41,372 nucleotides of DNA from an uncultured Butyrivibrio sp. (lineage in GTDB: Bacteria; Bacillota; Clostridia; Lachnospirales; Lachnospiraceae), in the NCBI GenBank assembly GCA_947167765.1, contig CAMVJI010000007.1, forward strand, positions 1 through 41,372, read 5' to 3'. Below, piece after piece: positions 1-8,574 of this stretch. The notes under the pieces are model-generated. The model was not told the origin of the DNA. It searched no databases and was given only the letters and a program-made list of their open reading frames with translations. Every line of letters begins with the position of its first letter. The stretch's first letter is position 1. A program made the translations under genes and the position numbers.

Positions 1-1126
1 TCATATGATACAGGAAATCTGACATTTCGTAAATAACCTCATTGTCATTTGGGTTTTTGGCAGCTATAACCATCTCTGTAGCTTCCTCTCCCACCTTTTT
101 AAGGATCTTGTCAATGCCCTTATCGAACAGATAATTTGTATAAGACCCTTCTCTTGGATTTTTTTTTCTGTCCTTAATAACTTCATAGACACTGTCTAAA
201 ACCTTCTGAGGGTTTTTCTCGCTGTATTCTTTTTTAGCGATGTCGTTAAAGAAGCAGGAATAACTTCCAGTATGGCAGGCTGCGCCAATCTGCTTGACCT
301 TGGCAAGAATTGTGTCAAGATCGCAGTCAGCTGTAAGGCTTTTAACAAACTGATAATGAGAACTTGTTTCTCCCTTTATCCAAAGTTCGTTCCTTGAACG
401 GCTAAAATATGTCATCTTGCCTGTTTCAAGAGTCTTATTATAGGCTTCTTCGTTCATGTATGCCAGCATCAGAACCTGATCAGTCCTGTAGTCCTGAACG
501 ATAACAGGAACCATTCCATCTGAGTTTTTCTTAAGATCAGCCCAGGCAAAAGAACTACTTAATGACCTGTCAGTAACATCCTTTTCGATAACATCCTTGC
601 CATCGTAAAAGAGATACTCATCATTTTCAGTATCAGGAAGTTTTGCCCCATCCTGATCCACAAATCGGATGAGTTCTGAGCTTAATGCATCTACCTGGTC
701 CTTATTGTCTTCAATGGCCATAGGATCATCGTAGCAGATAATTATTTTTTCTTTTCCGAATTTCTCGGAAACCTCTTTTAAAATCTCTATGTTTGAAGGC
801 TTGGAAAAGTTAAGGGCAGCTTTCTTGCAGCCTGCATACAACAGCTTTTTTATATCTTCCATCCTTTTGACATTCCCTGCTCCAGATACAGGTACATCAA
901 CTTCCTTGCAGATGTCCTTGATGATATCAAGGGCTTCTTCATGAGCTGCATCGTTACCAGATTCAGACATATCAAATACAATGATCTCATCAGCACCATT
1001 ATCAGAGATGCTACCTGCATAGGAAACAGGATCATCACTTAGAACGGTCTTTCTGTCCCTTGATGATACTATCTTTTTATTTAAAAGAAATATATAGCCT
1101 GCTACTTTTTTCTTGTTATTCTGCAT
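1..1126 (-). CDS. hisIE: HisIE bifunctional enzyme with N-terminal HisF-like half-barrel (3' end beyond window)
   Basis: Phosphoribosyl-AMP cyclohydrolase plus phosphoribosyl-ATP pyrophosphatase, the second and third steps of histidine synthesis in the cytoplasm. Translation gives 375 residues before the window edge cuts the C-terminus. Residues about 196-300 are His[20 protein letters not shown], then [20 protein letters not shown] with metal-binding cysteines. Residues about 305-375 are His[16 protein letters not shown] and [12 protein letters not shown]. Residues about 8-135 resemble the first half of His[18 protein letters not shown], then [20 protein letters not shown]. The HisF catalytic Asp of the first strand appears as Asn16 and the second half-barrel is missing, so cyclase activity from this segment is unlikely. 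The start ATG lies one base after the hisB stop, so the two are probably translationally coupled. HisIE is certain; the role of the extra domain is unknown. Confidence 0.93.
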   Translation of the reverse strand, partial: MQNNKKKVAGYIFLLNKKIVSSRDRKTVLSDDPVSYAGSISDNGADEIIVFDMSESGNDAAHEEALDIIKDICKEVDVPVSGAGNVKRMEDIKKLLYAGCKKAALNFSKPSNIEILKEVSEKFGKEKIIICYDDPMAIEDNKDQVDALSSELIRFVDQDGAKLPDTENDEYLFYDGKDVIEKDVTDRSLSSSFAWADLKKNSDGMVPVIVQDYRTDQVLMLAYMNEEAYNKTLETGKMTYFSRSRNELWIKGETSSHYQFVKSLTADCDLDTILAKVKQIGAACHTGSYSCFFNDIAKKEYSEKNPQKVLDSVYEVIKDRKKNPREGSYTNYLFDKGIDKILKKVGEEATEMVIAAKNPNDNEVIYEMSDFLYHM

Positions 1127-1127
1127 A

Positions 1128-1718
1128 TTAAAGCGCTCCTTTAGTGCTCAGTACATCTGTGATCCTTGGATCATATGTAGATGCCTCATCCAAAGCCTTG
1201 GCGAAGGCCTTAAACATAGCTTCGATCTTGTGGTGGTCGTTCATACCTGTGATCACCCTAATGTGCAGGTTCATTGCTGCTGAGTATGAAACAGCATAAA
1301 AGAACTCTCTTACAAGCTGTGTATCAAAATCGCCAACCATAGGTGCATCGAAATTTGCATCCATAACAAAATATGGTCTTCCACACAGGTCAACAGCGCT
1401 CATCACGAGGGTTTCGTCCATAGGAAGGATCATGCTGCCATATCTTTTGATGCCTTTTTTATCACCAAGAGCTTGTGCTATTGCCTGTCCGAGAACAATT
1501 CCTGTATCTTCAACAGTGTGATGACCATCTACCTCAAGATCTCCGGATACCCTGACATCCATGTCATAAAGCCCGTGTTTTGCAAATCCTGTAAGCATAT
1601 GATCAAAGAAACCAATGCCTGTTTCAATGTTTGAAACACCAGTCCCATCAAGGTTTAATGAAATTTTTATATTTGTTTCTTGCGTTTTTCTCGTAACTGT
1701 GGCTTGTCTTGTCCCCAT
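1128..1718 (-). CDS. hisB: Imidazoleglycerol-phosphate dehydratase HisB
   Basis: Dehydrates imidazole glycerol phosphate to imidazole acetol phosphate in histidine synthesis. The 196 residues match the usual length of the monofunctional bacterial enzyme; there is no fused histidinol phosphatase. Diagnostic manganese-binding motifs are present: [16 protein letters not shown], then [15 protein letters not shown], and the C-terminal [19 protein letters not shown]. The start is preceded by AAGGAG about 9 bases upstream. The gene follows hisD after a 184-bp gap, the only sizeable gap in this operon, which may hold an internal promoter. hisIE follows after one base. Confidence 0.97.
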   Translation of the reverse strand: MGTRQATVTRKTQETNIKISLNLDGTGVSNIETGIGFFDHMLTGFAKHGLYDMDVRVSGDLEVDGHHTVEDTGIVLGQAIAQALGDKKGIKRYGSMILPMDETLVMSAVDLCGRPYFVMDANFDAPMVGDFDTQLVREFFYAVSYSAAMNLHIRVITGMNDHHKIEAMFKAFAKALDEASTYDPRITDVLSTKGAL

Positions 1719-1780
1719 AGCTTGTGGCTCCTTAGAAATTTTAACTAAATGTTGTTATTTCGAAATATTAAGATTATGTA

Positions 1781-1822
1781 AACTTGCATTTAATTTTCAT
1801 TTTAGAAAGTTAACTTGCATTT
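1781..1822. repeat. Two direct copies of an 11-bp motif in the hisD-hisB gap
   Basis: AACTTGCATTT occurs at 1781-1791 and again at 1812-1822, 31 bp apart (about three helical turns), in the AT-rich gap upstream of hisB. A protein binding site in the leader of hisB is possible. The region is AT-rich, so chance recurrence cannot be excluded. I saw no T-box sequence in this gap. Confidence 0.3.
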
Positions 1823-1882
1823 TTAACACAATTTTACACAATTACAAATGTGATTTTATCGGCATTATCCATATCGGTCATT

Positions 1883-1910
1883 ATTATAAAAACGGTCAAA
1901 TCCTATTCAA
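1883..1910 (-). promoter_or_regulatory. Candidate internal promoter for hisB-hisIE
   Basis: On the minus strand TTGAAT (1910-1905) is followed after 16 bp by a perfect TATAAT (1888-1883). The -35 box overlaps the hisD stop codon. It would give a leader of about 160 nt before hisB. The -10 is strong and the -35 matches consensus at only four positions, so this is a candidate. Confidence 0.4.
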
Positions 1911-3192
1911 ACCTAACGGCGATAGAATTTGCATGGGCAGTTAGCCCCTCTCTGGTTGCAAACAATTCAATATCTTTGTGTGCATTAAATAAAGCCTGTT
2001 TTGAATAAGAAATAATACTTGTTTTCTTTACAAAATCATCTACTGAAAGTGGCGAGAAGAACCTTGCTGTCCTATTTGTAGGAAGTATATGGTTTGGACC
2101 TGCAAAATAGTCACCAAGAGGCTCTGAGGAGTAATCTCCAAGGAAGATTGCACCTGCATTCTTTATCCTGGTCATGGTTTCATATGGATTCTTAGTAATG
2201 ATCTCAAGGTGCTCAGAAGCAACTGCATTTGCAGCTTCGATAGCATCATCCATATTATCAGCAACAAAGATGTACCCGTAGTTTTCAAGTGACTTCTTAA
2301 TTATATCAGCTCTTGATAAGGTTTTAAGGAATTCGTCTATTTCTTTTGAAACCTTATCAGCCAGATCCTGTGATGTGGTGATCAGTATCGCACTGGCCAT
2401 CTCATCGTGTTCTGCCTGGGATAAGAGATCTGCAGCTACAAACCTTGGATTTGCAGTCTCATCAGCTAAAACTAATATCTCACTTGGTCCTGCTATTGAA
2501 TCAATTGAAACATGTCCAAAGCATGCTTTTTTGGCAAGGGCAACAAAAATATTTCCAGGACCTGTGATCTTATCAACCTTTGGTATACTCTCTGTTCCAA
2601 ATGCCATGGCTGCAATAGCCTGGGCTCCACCGGCTTTATAGCTTTCAGTAACACCTGCTATATCTGCAGCTACAAGTGTTCCAGGGTTAACCTTTCCATC
2701 TTTTCCAGGAGGTGTGCACATTACGATCTTCTCCACGCCTGCAACTTTAGCTGGAACCACGTTCATAAGAACGCTGCTTGGATAAGCTGCTTTACCGCCA
2801 GGAACGTATACACCAGATATCTCAATAGGAAGGATTCTTTGGCCAAGAATGATTCCATCCTCTCTTGTGTCGATCCATGTATTTCTCTTTTGCTTTTCAT
2901 GGAACACTCTTATATTCTCAGCGCTCTTTTTCATAACTTCAATGAACTCTGGATCAAGTGCCTCATAAGCTTCCTTAATCTCATCATCTGTTATTTTAAT
3001 GCAGGAGGCATCCAAAGTACATTTATCAAACTTTGCTGTGTATTCAAACAAAGCTTTATCACCATTATTACGAATATCATTTATTATTTCATTTACTGTG
3101 TTTTCGTATTCTGTGTAGCTTCCAGGATTTCTGTTTAAAAGATTGCCTAAAAGCTCCTTCTTTGTATTTTCTGTCAGCTTAAGAGTTCTCAT
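1903..3192 (-). CDS. hisD: Histidinol dehydrogenase HisD
   Basis: NAD-dependent four-electron oxidation of histidinol to histidine, the last two steps of the pathway. The 429 residues fit the family length. Visible motifs are the substrate and zinc region GPGNIFVALAKK, IAGPSEILVLAD and LSQAEHDEMASAIL, then the conserved histidine segments ASEHLEIITK and GPNHILPTNRTARFFSP. The start ATG lies one base after the hisG stop, so the genes are tightly coupled. The C-terminal codons overlap a possible internal promoter for hisB. Confidence 0.97.
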   Translation of the reverse strand: MRTLKLTENTKKELLGNLLNRNPGSYTEYENTVNEIINDIRNNGDKALFEYTAKFDKCTLDASCIKITDDEIKEAYEALDPEFIEVMKKSAENIRVFHEKQKRNTWIDTREDGIILGQRILPIEISGVYVPGGKAAYPSSVLMNVVPAKVAGVEKIVMCTPPGKDGKVNPGTLVAADIAGVTESYKAGGAQAIAAMAFGTESIPKVDKITGPGNIFVALAKKACFGHVSIDSIAGPSEILVLADETANPRFVAADLLSQAEHDEMASAILITTSQDLADKVSKEIDEFLKTLSRADIIKKSLENYGYIFVADNMDDAIEAANAVASEHLEIITKNPYETMTRIKNAGAIFLGDYSSEPLGDYFAGPNHILPTNRTARFFSPLSVDDFVKKTSIISYSKQALFNAHKDIELFATREGLTAHANSIAVRFE

Positions 3193-3193
3193 A

Positions 3194-3832
3194 TCAGCTT
3201 AAGTTCTCCTTCATATCACTAATGAGCTTGCGGATCCTGTCTGTTTCCATCTGCATACTAACCTGATTAACAATCATTCTAGCAGAAAGTGGACAGATCT
3301 CTTCCAAAACTTCAAGGCCGTTTTCTCTAAGAGTGGATCCTGTTTCTACGATATCTACTATCACATCTGAAAGATTAACGATAGGTCCAAGTTCAACTGA
3401 ACCATTGAGTTTTATTATATCAACAGTCTGATGCTTTTTATTAAAGAAATAGTCTTTAGCTATTCCTGGGTATTTACTTGCAACTCTGATCATCTCTCTG
3501 TGCTCTAAAAGCTCTTTTGCCTCGTGAGGTCCGCATACGCACATCCTGCACTTTCCAAAGCCCAGGTCAAGAACCTCATAGACCCTTCTGTTTTCTTCCA
3601 GGATCGTATCTGCGCCTACTATTCCAATGTCTGCCGCACCATACTCTACATATGTTGGTACATCAGGACCCTTGGCCAAAAAGAATTTTAGTTTTAATTC
3701 CTCATTGGTAAATATAAGCTTTCTTGTCTTTTTATCCAGTATCTCATCACAATGGATCCCACATTTTGCAAGAAGTTCCATAGTGTCATTAACAAGTCTT
3801 CCCTTACCAAGAGCAAAAGTAAGATATCTCAT
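3194..3832 (-). CDS. hisG: ATP phosphoribosyltransferase, short-form catalytic subunit HisG
   Basis: Condenses ATP with PRPP in the first committed step of histidine synthesis. At 212 residues it is the short form, without the C-terminal histidine-binding ACT-like domain, and short HisG needs HisZ for activity and feedback control. The PRPP loop is clear: VDIVETGSTLRENGLEVLEE. The N-terminal TFALGKGRLVNDTMELLAKCG and GAADIGIVGADTILE also match the family. The partner hisZ ends 4 bp upstream, supporting a HisZ-HisG complex. Confidence 0.97.
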   Translation of the reverse strand: MRYLTFALGKGRLVNDTMELLAKCGIHCDEILDKKTRKLIFTNEELKLKFFLAKGPDVPTYVEYGAADIGIVGADTILEENRRVYEVLDLGFGKCRMCVCGPHEAKELLEHREMIRVASKYPGIAKDYFFNKKHQTVDIIKLNGSVELGPIVNLSDVIVDIVETGSTLRENGLEVLEEICPLSARMIVNQVSMQMETDRIRKLISDMKENLS

Positions 3833-3836
3833 TGTC

Positions 3837-4958
3837 TCACCCTCTCTTTTTCACATTCTTAAGTGCAACTGCTTTGCCTGTAGATCTAAGGCTAGATGCT
3901 TTTTTCAGGCTCTCAGAAAAAGTGCTTTCATCGTATTCAATAACAATTGGCGCCTCTTCATGTAAAATCTCAATATTCTGCCTGTAAAGAGCTGACATAA
4001 GATCGTCAAGCAGTATTACAAATCCTATGGCAGGAGCATCTTTTCCGTATTTTCCAATAAGGGAATCATATCTTCCACCTTTGGCGATTGCATCACCAAC
4101 GCCGTAAGTATAAGCGCTGAATATAACCCCTGTGTAGTAATTGAACTTACTAAGCATACCAAGGTCAAAAGATACGTACTGACTTACGCCATATTCTTTT
4201 AATACCTGATACAGCCTTTTAAGCCTTGAAATCGCTTGGATTGACCTTTCGTTATTAACCTGCTTCCTTGCTCTGTCAAGGGCCTCGTCAGAGCCAATAA
4301 ACTCGGAAAATCTAACGATCAGTTCCTTATATTTGTCAGGAATAAGCCTTTCAGTCATAATATTCTCAGCTGCGAAGTAATTCTTTTGCAGTATCTGCTC
4401 CCTGACCATTTCCTCAGTATCTTCATCAATTCCAGCTTCTTCGCATAGGCCCTTGTAGTAATCAGCATCGCCAATGCTGACCTGGAATTCTTTAAGGCCT
4501 GAACTTTTTAAGGATTCGATCAAAAGAGCTATCATCTCAGCATCAGCAAAGACCGAATCATCATTTAAAAGCTCAACACCTATGTTGTAATTTTCCTTTA
4601 ATTTGCCCTGCAGATTAGAAGTATTAAGAAATGACTTTCCCTGATATACCACTCTTACAGGTTCTGAATCTTCAAGCATGACCTTTGAAGCACATCTTGC
4701 TATTGATGGTGTAAAGTCAGGCCTTAGCACCAATGTGTTACCTTCTTTATCAAAGAACTTATAAAGCTCCTTCGCATCAGAAGCATTGATCTCATCAGAA
4801 AAAACATCGAAAAATTCAAATGTTGGAGTATCTATATCCTGAAAGCCAAAGCTCTTCATTTTACTGTAAATCTTGTCCTTTATGAGTATACGGTCGCTGC
4901 ATTCAGTTCCGTAGATATCCCTGACACCATCAGGTGTATGTAATAAGACTTTGTTCAT
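3837..4958 (-). CDS. hisZ: ATP phosphoribosyltransferase regulatory subunit HisZ
   Basis: A paralogue of histidyl-tRNA synthetase that has lost aminoacylation and serves as the regulatory, histidine-sensing partner of short HisG. The class II synthetase fold shows in GVRDIYGTECSDRILIKDKI, TLVLRPDFTPSIARCASK and the motif 3-like region AIAKGGRYDSLIGKYGKDAP. The 373 residues lack the full anticodon-binding domain of HisRS, which fits HisZ. Its position directly upstream of a short hisG settles the call. It is the first gene of the his operon, with a promoter about 60 bp upstream. Confidence 0.95.
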   Translation of the reverse strand: MNKVLLHTPDGVRDIYGTECSDRILIKDKIYSKMKSFGFQDIDTPTFEFFDVFSDEINASDAKELYKFFDKEGNTLVLRPDFTPSIARCASKVMLEDSEPVRVVYQGKSFLNTSNLQGKLKENYNIGVELLNDDSVFADAEMIALLIESLKSSGLKEFQVSIGDADYYKGLCEEAGIDEDTEEMVREQILQKNYFAAENIMTERLIPDKYKELIVRFSEFIGSDEALDRARKQVNNERSIQAISRLKRLYQVLKEYGVSQYVSFDLGMLSKFNYYTGVIFSAYTYGVGDAIAKGGRYDSLIGKYGKDAPAIGFVILLDDLMSALYRQNIEILHEEAPIVIEYDESTFSESLKKASSLRSTGKAVALKNVKKRG

Positions 4959-4984
4959 ATAAACCTCACTTTAGTAATGCGCAG

Positions 4985-5005
4985 TGCTACTATGCTAATA
5001 TGCTA
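4985..5005 (-). repeat. Three TAGCA repeats at 8-bp period near the hisZ transcription start
   Basis: The plus-strand pentamer TGCTA (TAGCA on the transcribed minus strand) occurs at 4985-4989, 4993-4997 and 5001-5005, an exact 8-bp spacing. It falls just downstream of the expected start point of the hisZ promoter, where a repressor site or a leader RNA-binding site would lie. The function is unproven. Confidence 0.4.
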
Positions 5006-5016
5006 CTATAATAGAG

Positions 5017-5045
5017 AGTTTACAATATTGATAAACACGTGTCAA
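5017..5045 (-). promoter_or_regulatory. Sigma-A promoter of the his operon
   Basis: A perfect TTGACA (5045-5040) is separated by 17 bp from TAAACT (5022-5017). The start point would be near 5010, about 50 nt before the hisZ start codon. The -35 box lies 9 bp beyond the stop of recU, and I saw no strong terminator between recU and this promoter. Confidence 0.75.
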
Positions 5046-5053
5046 TCTTTTTA

Positions 5054-5590
5054 TTACCGCATATCAAGATCGGTGGATAAAGCATCAAGGTAAGGCACAA
5101 ATATACCTGCTTCATGGCTTTGTCTCAAAATATATTTTTCATCAAGCTCCTCATGCCTGAAGCTCTTTCTTCCACCGTTTTGTGCTCTGTCCCAAAAAAC
5201 CTTAAGATCTCTGTATGGCAGATAATAAAACTCATTAAGGCCTGTATAATAGATCAGGAAAAAAGCAACACCATCCTGTTTTTCAAAGTTTTCCATGAAG
5301 CTAACCTGATGGGGATGGATGTTTTCAAGGGCAAAGGTTTCCTGTGCACATTCTTTGGCATCAAAGCACACTGGAATTCCCTGAACAGCACCAATGTAGT
5401 CAACAGTACTCTTCTGGTCAAAATAAGCCAGAGTTATATGCCGTGTTTCTTTATCGATATTAATTGGCGTAATTGGAGTCGGGATCTTCTGAATAAGAGC
5501 AAGTCCAAGCTCGCCATATCTTTCATTGGTTCTGTTTATAAGTTCCTCTAAAGTTGAGCCTCTAAGGCCCCTTGAATTCCATGTTGGCAT
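5054..5590 (-). CDS. recU: Holliday junction resolvase RecU
   Basis: Endonuclease that cuts four-way DNA junctions during recombination and chromosome segregation in Firmicutes, with a PD-(D/E)xK nuclease fold. The N-terminus WNSRGLRGSTLEELINRTN and LALIQKIPTPITPINI are family signatures. Likely active-site residues are Asp64 in TVDYIG, then Asp77 and Lys79 in CFDAKE; the position usually held by Glu seems to be Asp. The ALENIHPHQVSFMENFE segment also matches RecU. The length of 178 residues is normal. It lies 3 bp downstream of an RluC-type pseudouridine synthase and is the last gene before the his promoter. Confidence 0.93.
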   Translation of the reverse strand: MPTWNSRGLRGSTLEELINRTNERYGELGLALIQKIPTPITPINIDKETRHITLAYFDQKSTVDYIGAVQGIPVCFDAKECAQETFALENIHPHQVSFMENFEKQDGVAFFLIYYTGLNEFYYLPYRDLKVFWDRAQNGGRKSFRHEELDEKYILRQSHEAGIFVPYLDALSTDLDMR

Positions 5591-5593
5591 ATT

Positions 5594-6559
5594 TTATCCT
5601 GTTATCTTTTGAAATTCTTTTGGAAGCTGCGCTACAAATTCCCTGCCACATAAGATATCAAATGGCGTGTTTAAATCTTTGGGAAATCTCACCCTATAGC
5701 TGTGAAGAAGCTGATGATTAAGCATACCGACTTTTTGTCCGCCATACTTAATATCTCCAATTATCGGATGGCCGATACTGGATAAATGAGCTCTTATCTG
5801 ATGGGGCTTACCTGTCACAAGCTTAACTTCAAGTACAGTTAGGTCTTTTTCCCTAATATAATCTACAGGCTCGTACTCAGTCTCTATATAAGAGTATCCA
5901 TCTCCAGGGTCATTTACCTTAATATCAACCTTATTTTTCTTTTCATCTTTGCTCAAATACCCCTTAAGGGATACAGGCTCGGTCAGATGTCCAGATACAA
6001 TTGTTCTGTAATATTTATCTATAAGGCGCCTGCTTATAAGATCATTCATAGTCCTTGCGCCAATAAGGGACTTGGCGCAAATAACAAGTCCGCTGGTATT
6101 CCTGTCAAGTCTGTTGCAGATCGATGGCCTGTAGGATGAAAGGCTTTCTTTTGAAACATCTCCTTTGTTTAAAAGATAATCAATAAGCCACTCATTAAGA
6201 CTTATATCATCTGCTTTTGCTTTTTGTGACAAAACTCCAAAAGGTTTATTTACCAAAACTATATTGTCGTCTTCATATATTACAGAAATATTTCCAAGTG
6301 TATTTAAGGCTTTCCCATCATTTTCTTTAGGCACAGCATTACCTTTTAGTTTTTCAAAGGTTTCATCAGAAAAGAAAACCCTGATAACGTCGCTTTCTTT
6401 TAGCTTCTCTGTGCCATCAGCTTTTTTACCGTTTAGAATAATATTCTTTTTTCGAAGCATTTTATATATAAAACCAGTTGAAGCCTCTTTAAAATAAAAG
6501 TTAAGAAACCGGTCAAGCCTCTTATCAGCTTCATTTGGTCCGATCATTATCTCACGCAT
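5594..6559 (-). CDS. RluC/RluD-family RNA pseudouridine synthase
   Basis: Isomerises specific uridines in RNA, probably 23S rRNA. The N-terminal S4 RNA-binding domain covers residues about 10-65 (EADKRLDRFLNFYF, then FIYKMLRKKNIILNGKKADG). The catalytic domain starts near residue 92. Its active-site motif is NRLDRNTSGLVICAKS, with catalytic Asp152, and the later VTGKPHQIRAHLSSIGHPI and GDIKYGG match RluA-family motifs. The order S4 then RluA domain fits RluC or RluD. Sites are hard to assign by sequence in Clostridia, so I give no symbol. It sits between a small membrane protein gene and recU. Confidence 0.92.
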   Translation of the reverse strand: MREIMIGPNEADKRLDRFLNFYFKEASTGFIYKMLRKKNIILNGKKADGTEKLKESDVIRVFFSDETFEKLKGNAVPKENDGKALNTLGNISVIYEDDNIVLVNKPFGVLSQKAKADDISLNEWLIDYLLNKGDVSKESLSSYRPSICNRLDRNTSGLVICAKSLIGARTMNDLISRRLIDKYYRTIVSGHLTEPVSLKGYLSKDEKKNKVDIKVNDPGDGYSYIETEYEPVDYIREKDLTVLEVKLVTGKPHQIRAHLSSIGHPIIGDIKYGGQKVGMLNHQLLHSYRVRFPKDLNTPFDILCGREFVAQLPKEFQKITG

Positions 6560-6568
6560 AGGCTTTCC

Positions 6569-7171
6569 TTATAAAGAAATAGAAAGAAGTACTGACGCTG
6601 CAGTCTCCTGAGTACCTGGAACCCAGGCATCTTCCAGTGCCATGGGATCAATACTTTTATCCTGCCTTATCCTCTCAAGCTGAGAGAGCCTTAAACAGAA
6701 ATCATCAAGCTTATTAAAAGCTTTAACGCTGTAGCTTCCGTATCCATTTTGTGCCATCATCTTTTTGATGTGCTTTTCAAGGTCAATCAGATCAAATGAA
6801 TCATCCTCTACAAAGCAGCATATATTCTTATCAAGGACTGTAGATGCTGCCACATTAAAATTCTTGTCATACGATGTTATAACTTCATCGTAGCGTATAA
6901 GAAGTCCACCTTTGTTTTCTTGAATCTTTTGAAAAGAGCTGTCACTACATCCTTTTGCCCTCATAAACATTATCAGGTTTACTGCGCTCCAACCTGCAGG
7001 AAGGCATAAAAGTGCTGCTATAATACTTAAATAATTTTTACTGGAGCCAAAAATAAAAAGGCCTGAAAGGAACAGCGCAAGGACTACAAGTAAAAATAGT
7101 CCTGTGCGCAATATTCCAATCTGCCTTCTGTATCTGATATATCCAAAATCACCCTTAAAACTTTTCTTCAT
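6569..7171 (-). CDS. Small two-helix membrane protein of unknown function
   Basis: I do not recognise this family. From the chosen start (MKKSFKGDFGYIRYRRQ) it has 200 residues. Two adjacent hydrophobic segments near residues 21-42 and 48-70 (LFLLVVLALFLSGLFIFG and LSIIAALLCLPAGWSAVNLI) form a hairpin anchor after a basic N-terminus, and a soluble C-terminal domain of about 125 residues follows, probably in the cytoplasm. I chose the ATG at 7171 because it overlaps the HAD gene stop as ATGA and has GGGGA about 9 bases upstream. A TTG start 15 bases earlier is possible but has no ribosome site. It is likely cotranscribed with the HAD gene. Confidence 0.75.
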   Translation of the reverse strand: MKKSFKGDFGYIRYRRQIGILRTGLFLLVVLALFLSGLFIFGSSKNYLSIIAALLCLPAGWSAVNLIMFMRAKGCSDSSFQKIQENKGGLLIRYDEVITSYDKNFNVAASTVLDKNICCFVEDDSFDLIDLEKHIKKMMAQNGYGSYSVKAFNKLDDFCLRLSQLERIRQDKSIDPMALEDAWVPGTQETAASVLLSISL

Positions 7172-7827
7172 GAAACAAATCCCCAATAATCTTCTATGTA
7201 TAAGTCTGATAACTGTTTTTTTAGATCATCGCTGTGTCTTGAGTAGTCATCACTTACAGCGACCACAGTCATTCCTGCATTTCTTGCAGCTTTGATACCA
7301 TCTACAAGGTCTTCAAAAACAAGGCACTTTTTGGGATCAACCCCCAGCTCTTTAGCAACTAAAAGGTAGATATCAGGAGCTGGTTTGCCTTTATGTACTT
7401 CTGTTCCGGATTTGATACTTTGAAATTTTTCTCTTATATCATGGGAATAAAGAACCTGTTCAATAAGCTCAGTTGAATTGCTTGAAGCAATGCCAAGCTT
7501 TATCCCCCTCTCCTCACAAAGACTAAGAAAATCAAACACACCATTCTTTAATGGAACCTCATGTGTGTATTTATCAAAAGCCATTCTGTTCCAGTCATCA
7601 CCTATTTTTTCGATGGTATCAGGAAGTGAAAATCTTTCCTTAAAATAAATAGCCGTTTCTACAAAGCTCCTTCCACCTATCTCCGTTTGAAGATCCTTTG
7701 GAGCTTCAATCCCAAAGCCTTTTAAATATTCGATATCAATAGCCTTCCACATCCACATGGAATCTACAAGTGATCCATCAAGATCAAAGATCACTGCTTC
7801 AAAATCATTTAAATCTATCTTTGACAT
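7168..7827 (-). CDS. HAD-superfamily phosphatase, beta-phosphoglucomutase-like
   Basis: A cytoplasmic HAD subfamily IA hydrolase or mutase acting on a phosphorylated small molecule; the substrate cannot be read from sequence. Motif I is IFDLDGSLVDSMWMW, with Asp15 as nucleophile and Asp17. Motif II is GIASSNSTELIEQ, motif III lysine lies in VHKGKPAPDIYLLVAKELG, and motif IV is VFEDLVDGIKAARNAGM. A helical cap lies between motifs I and II. At 219 residues it is typical for this group. It overlaps the following membrane protein by 4 bp. Confidence 0.9.
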   Translation of the reverse strand: MSKIDLNDFEAVIFDLDGSLVDSMWMWKAIDIEYLKGFGIEAPKDLQTEIGGRSFVETAIYFKERFSLPDTIEKIGDDWNRMAFDKYTHEVPLKNGVFDFLSLCEERGIKLGIASSNSTELIEQVLYSHDIREKFQSIKSGTEVHKGKPAPDIYLLVAKELGVDPKKCLVFEDLVDGIKAARNAGMTVVAVSDDYSRHSDDLKKQLSDLYIEDYWGFVS

Positions 7828-7835
7828 ATATATCC

Positions 7836-8564
7836 TTACTTGTTTAATAAATCTATTTCCTGCTGTGATAAAGGCCTGTACTCCCCAGGCTTTAGATCAT
7901 CAGGAAGCTGCAGCGGTCCCATGGAAATTCGTTTTAAGAACAGCACTTCATTTCCGACAGCTTCAAGCATCCTCTTAACCTGATGGAATCTTCCTTCGTG
8001 GATAGAAAGAAATATCACAGGTCTTCCAGTGTCATCGCTTGGCCCATAGGTAACCCTTGCAGGAAGGGTGTAATCTACTGTTCCATCTTCCTTTCTATCA
8101 CCAATATTAACGCCTTCTTCAAGCTTTAACTTGTCCGCATCTGAAAGAGCGTCTCTTAAATGGACCTCGTAGGTCTTATCTACATGCTTTTTAGGAGACA
8201 AAAGCCTGTGAATAAGACCTCCGTCATCGGTTATAAGAAGAAGTCCCTCTGTATCAATATCAAGTCTTCCACAGGGACTTAATCCCTTTATGTTTTCGTC
8301 CTTTAGAAGATCTAAAACAGTCGTATTTTTACCATCTGTAGTTGCACTGACAACACCCTGAGGCTTGTTTAGAAGATAATAGTGATACTTTTCATAGCCA
8401 AGAACAACGTCGTCAAAAGAAATCTCGTCAGCATTTTCATCAATGTGAACATCGCTTTTTGATGCAACTATTCCATTTATCTTACATCTTCCGTTCTTTA
8501 CATATTCTTTTATCTGTTTGCGGGTACCAATATTATGTTCCCCAAGAAATTTATCAAGTCTCAA
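7836..8564 (-). CDS. rsuA: RsuA/RluB/E/F-family pseudouridine synthase (RsuA-like)
   Basis: Makes pseudouridine in rRNA; the best guess is 16S rRNA position 516, as for RsuA. An S4 domain at the N-terminus (RLDKFLGEHNIGTRKQIKEY) precedes the catalytic domain with PCGRLDIDTEGLLLITDDGG and the late motif EGRFHQVKRMLEAVGNEVLF. I place the start at a TTG (8564) because GGAG lies 5 bases upstream and the protein then begins with the family's usual RLDKFL. An in-frame ATG at 8594 inside the amidase gene has no ribosome site. The gene starts 10 bp after the amidase stop. Family is certain; target site is inferred. Confidence 0.88.
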   Translation of the reverse strand: MRLDKFLGEHNIGTRKQIKEYVKNGRCKINGIVASKSDVHIDENADEISFDDVVLGYEKYHYYLLNKPQGVVSATTDGKNTTVLDLLKDENIKGLSPCGRLDIDTEGLLLITDDGGLIHRLLSPKKHVDKTYEVHLRDALSDADKLKLEEGVNIGDRKEDGTVDYTLPARVTYGPSDDTGRPVIFLSIHEGRFHQVKRMLEAVGNEVLFLKRISMGPLQLPDDLKPGEYRPLSQQEIDLLNK

Positions 8565-8574
8565 AAGCACTCCA

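Noticed and set aside
1719-1902. T-box riboswitch for histidine genes
   Set aside because: No T-box core (AGGGTGGnACCGCG) and no terminator/antiterminator pair on the transcribed strand.
2512-3138. 208-codon plus-strand open frame inside hisD
   Set aside because: It is antisense to a clear histidinol dehydrogenase, has Cys- and Tyr-rich nonsense composition and matches no family I know.
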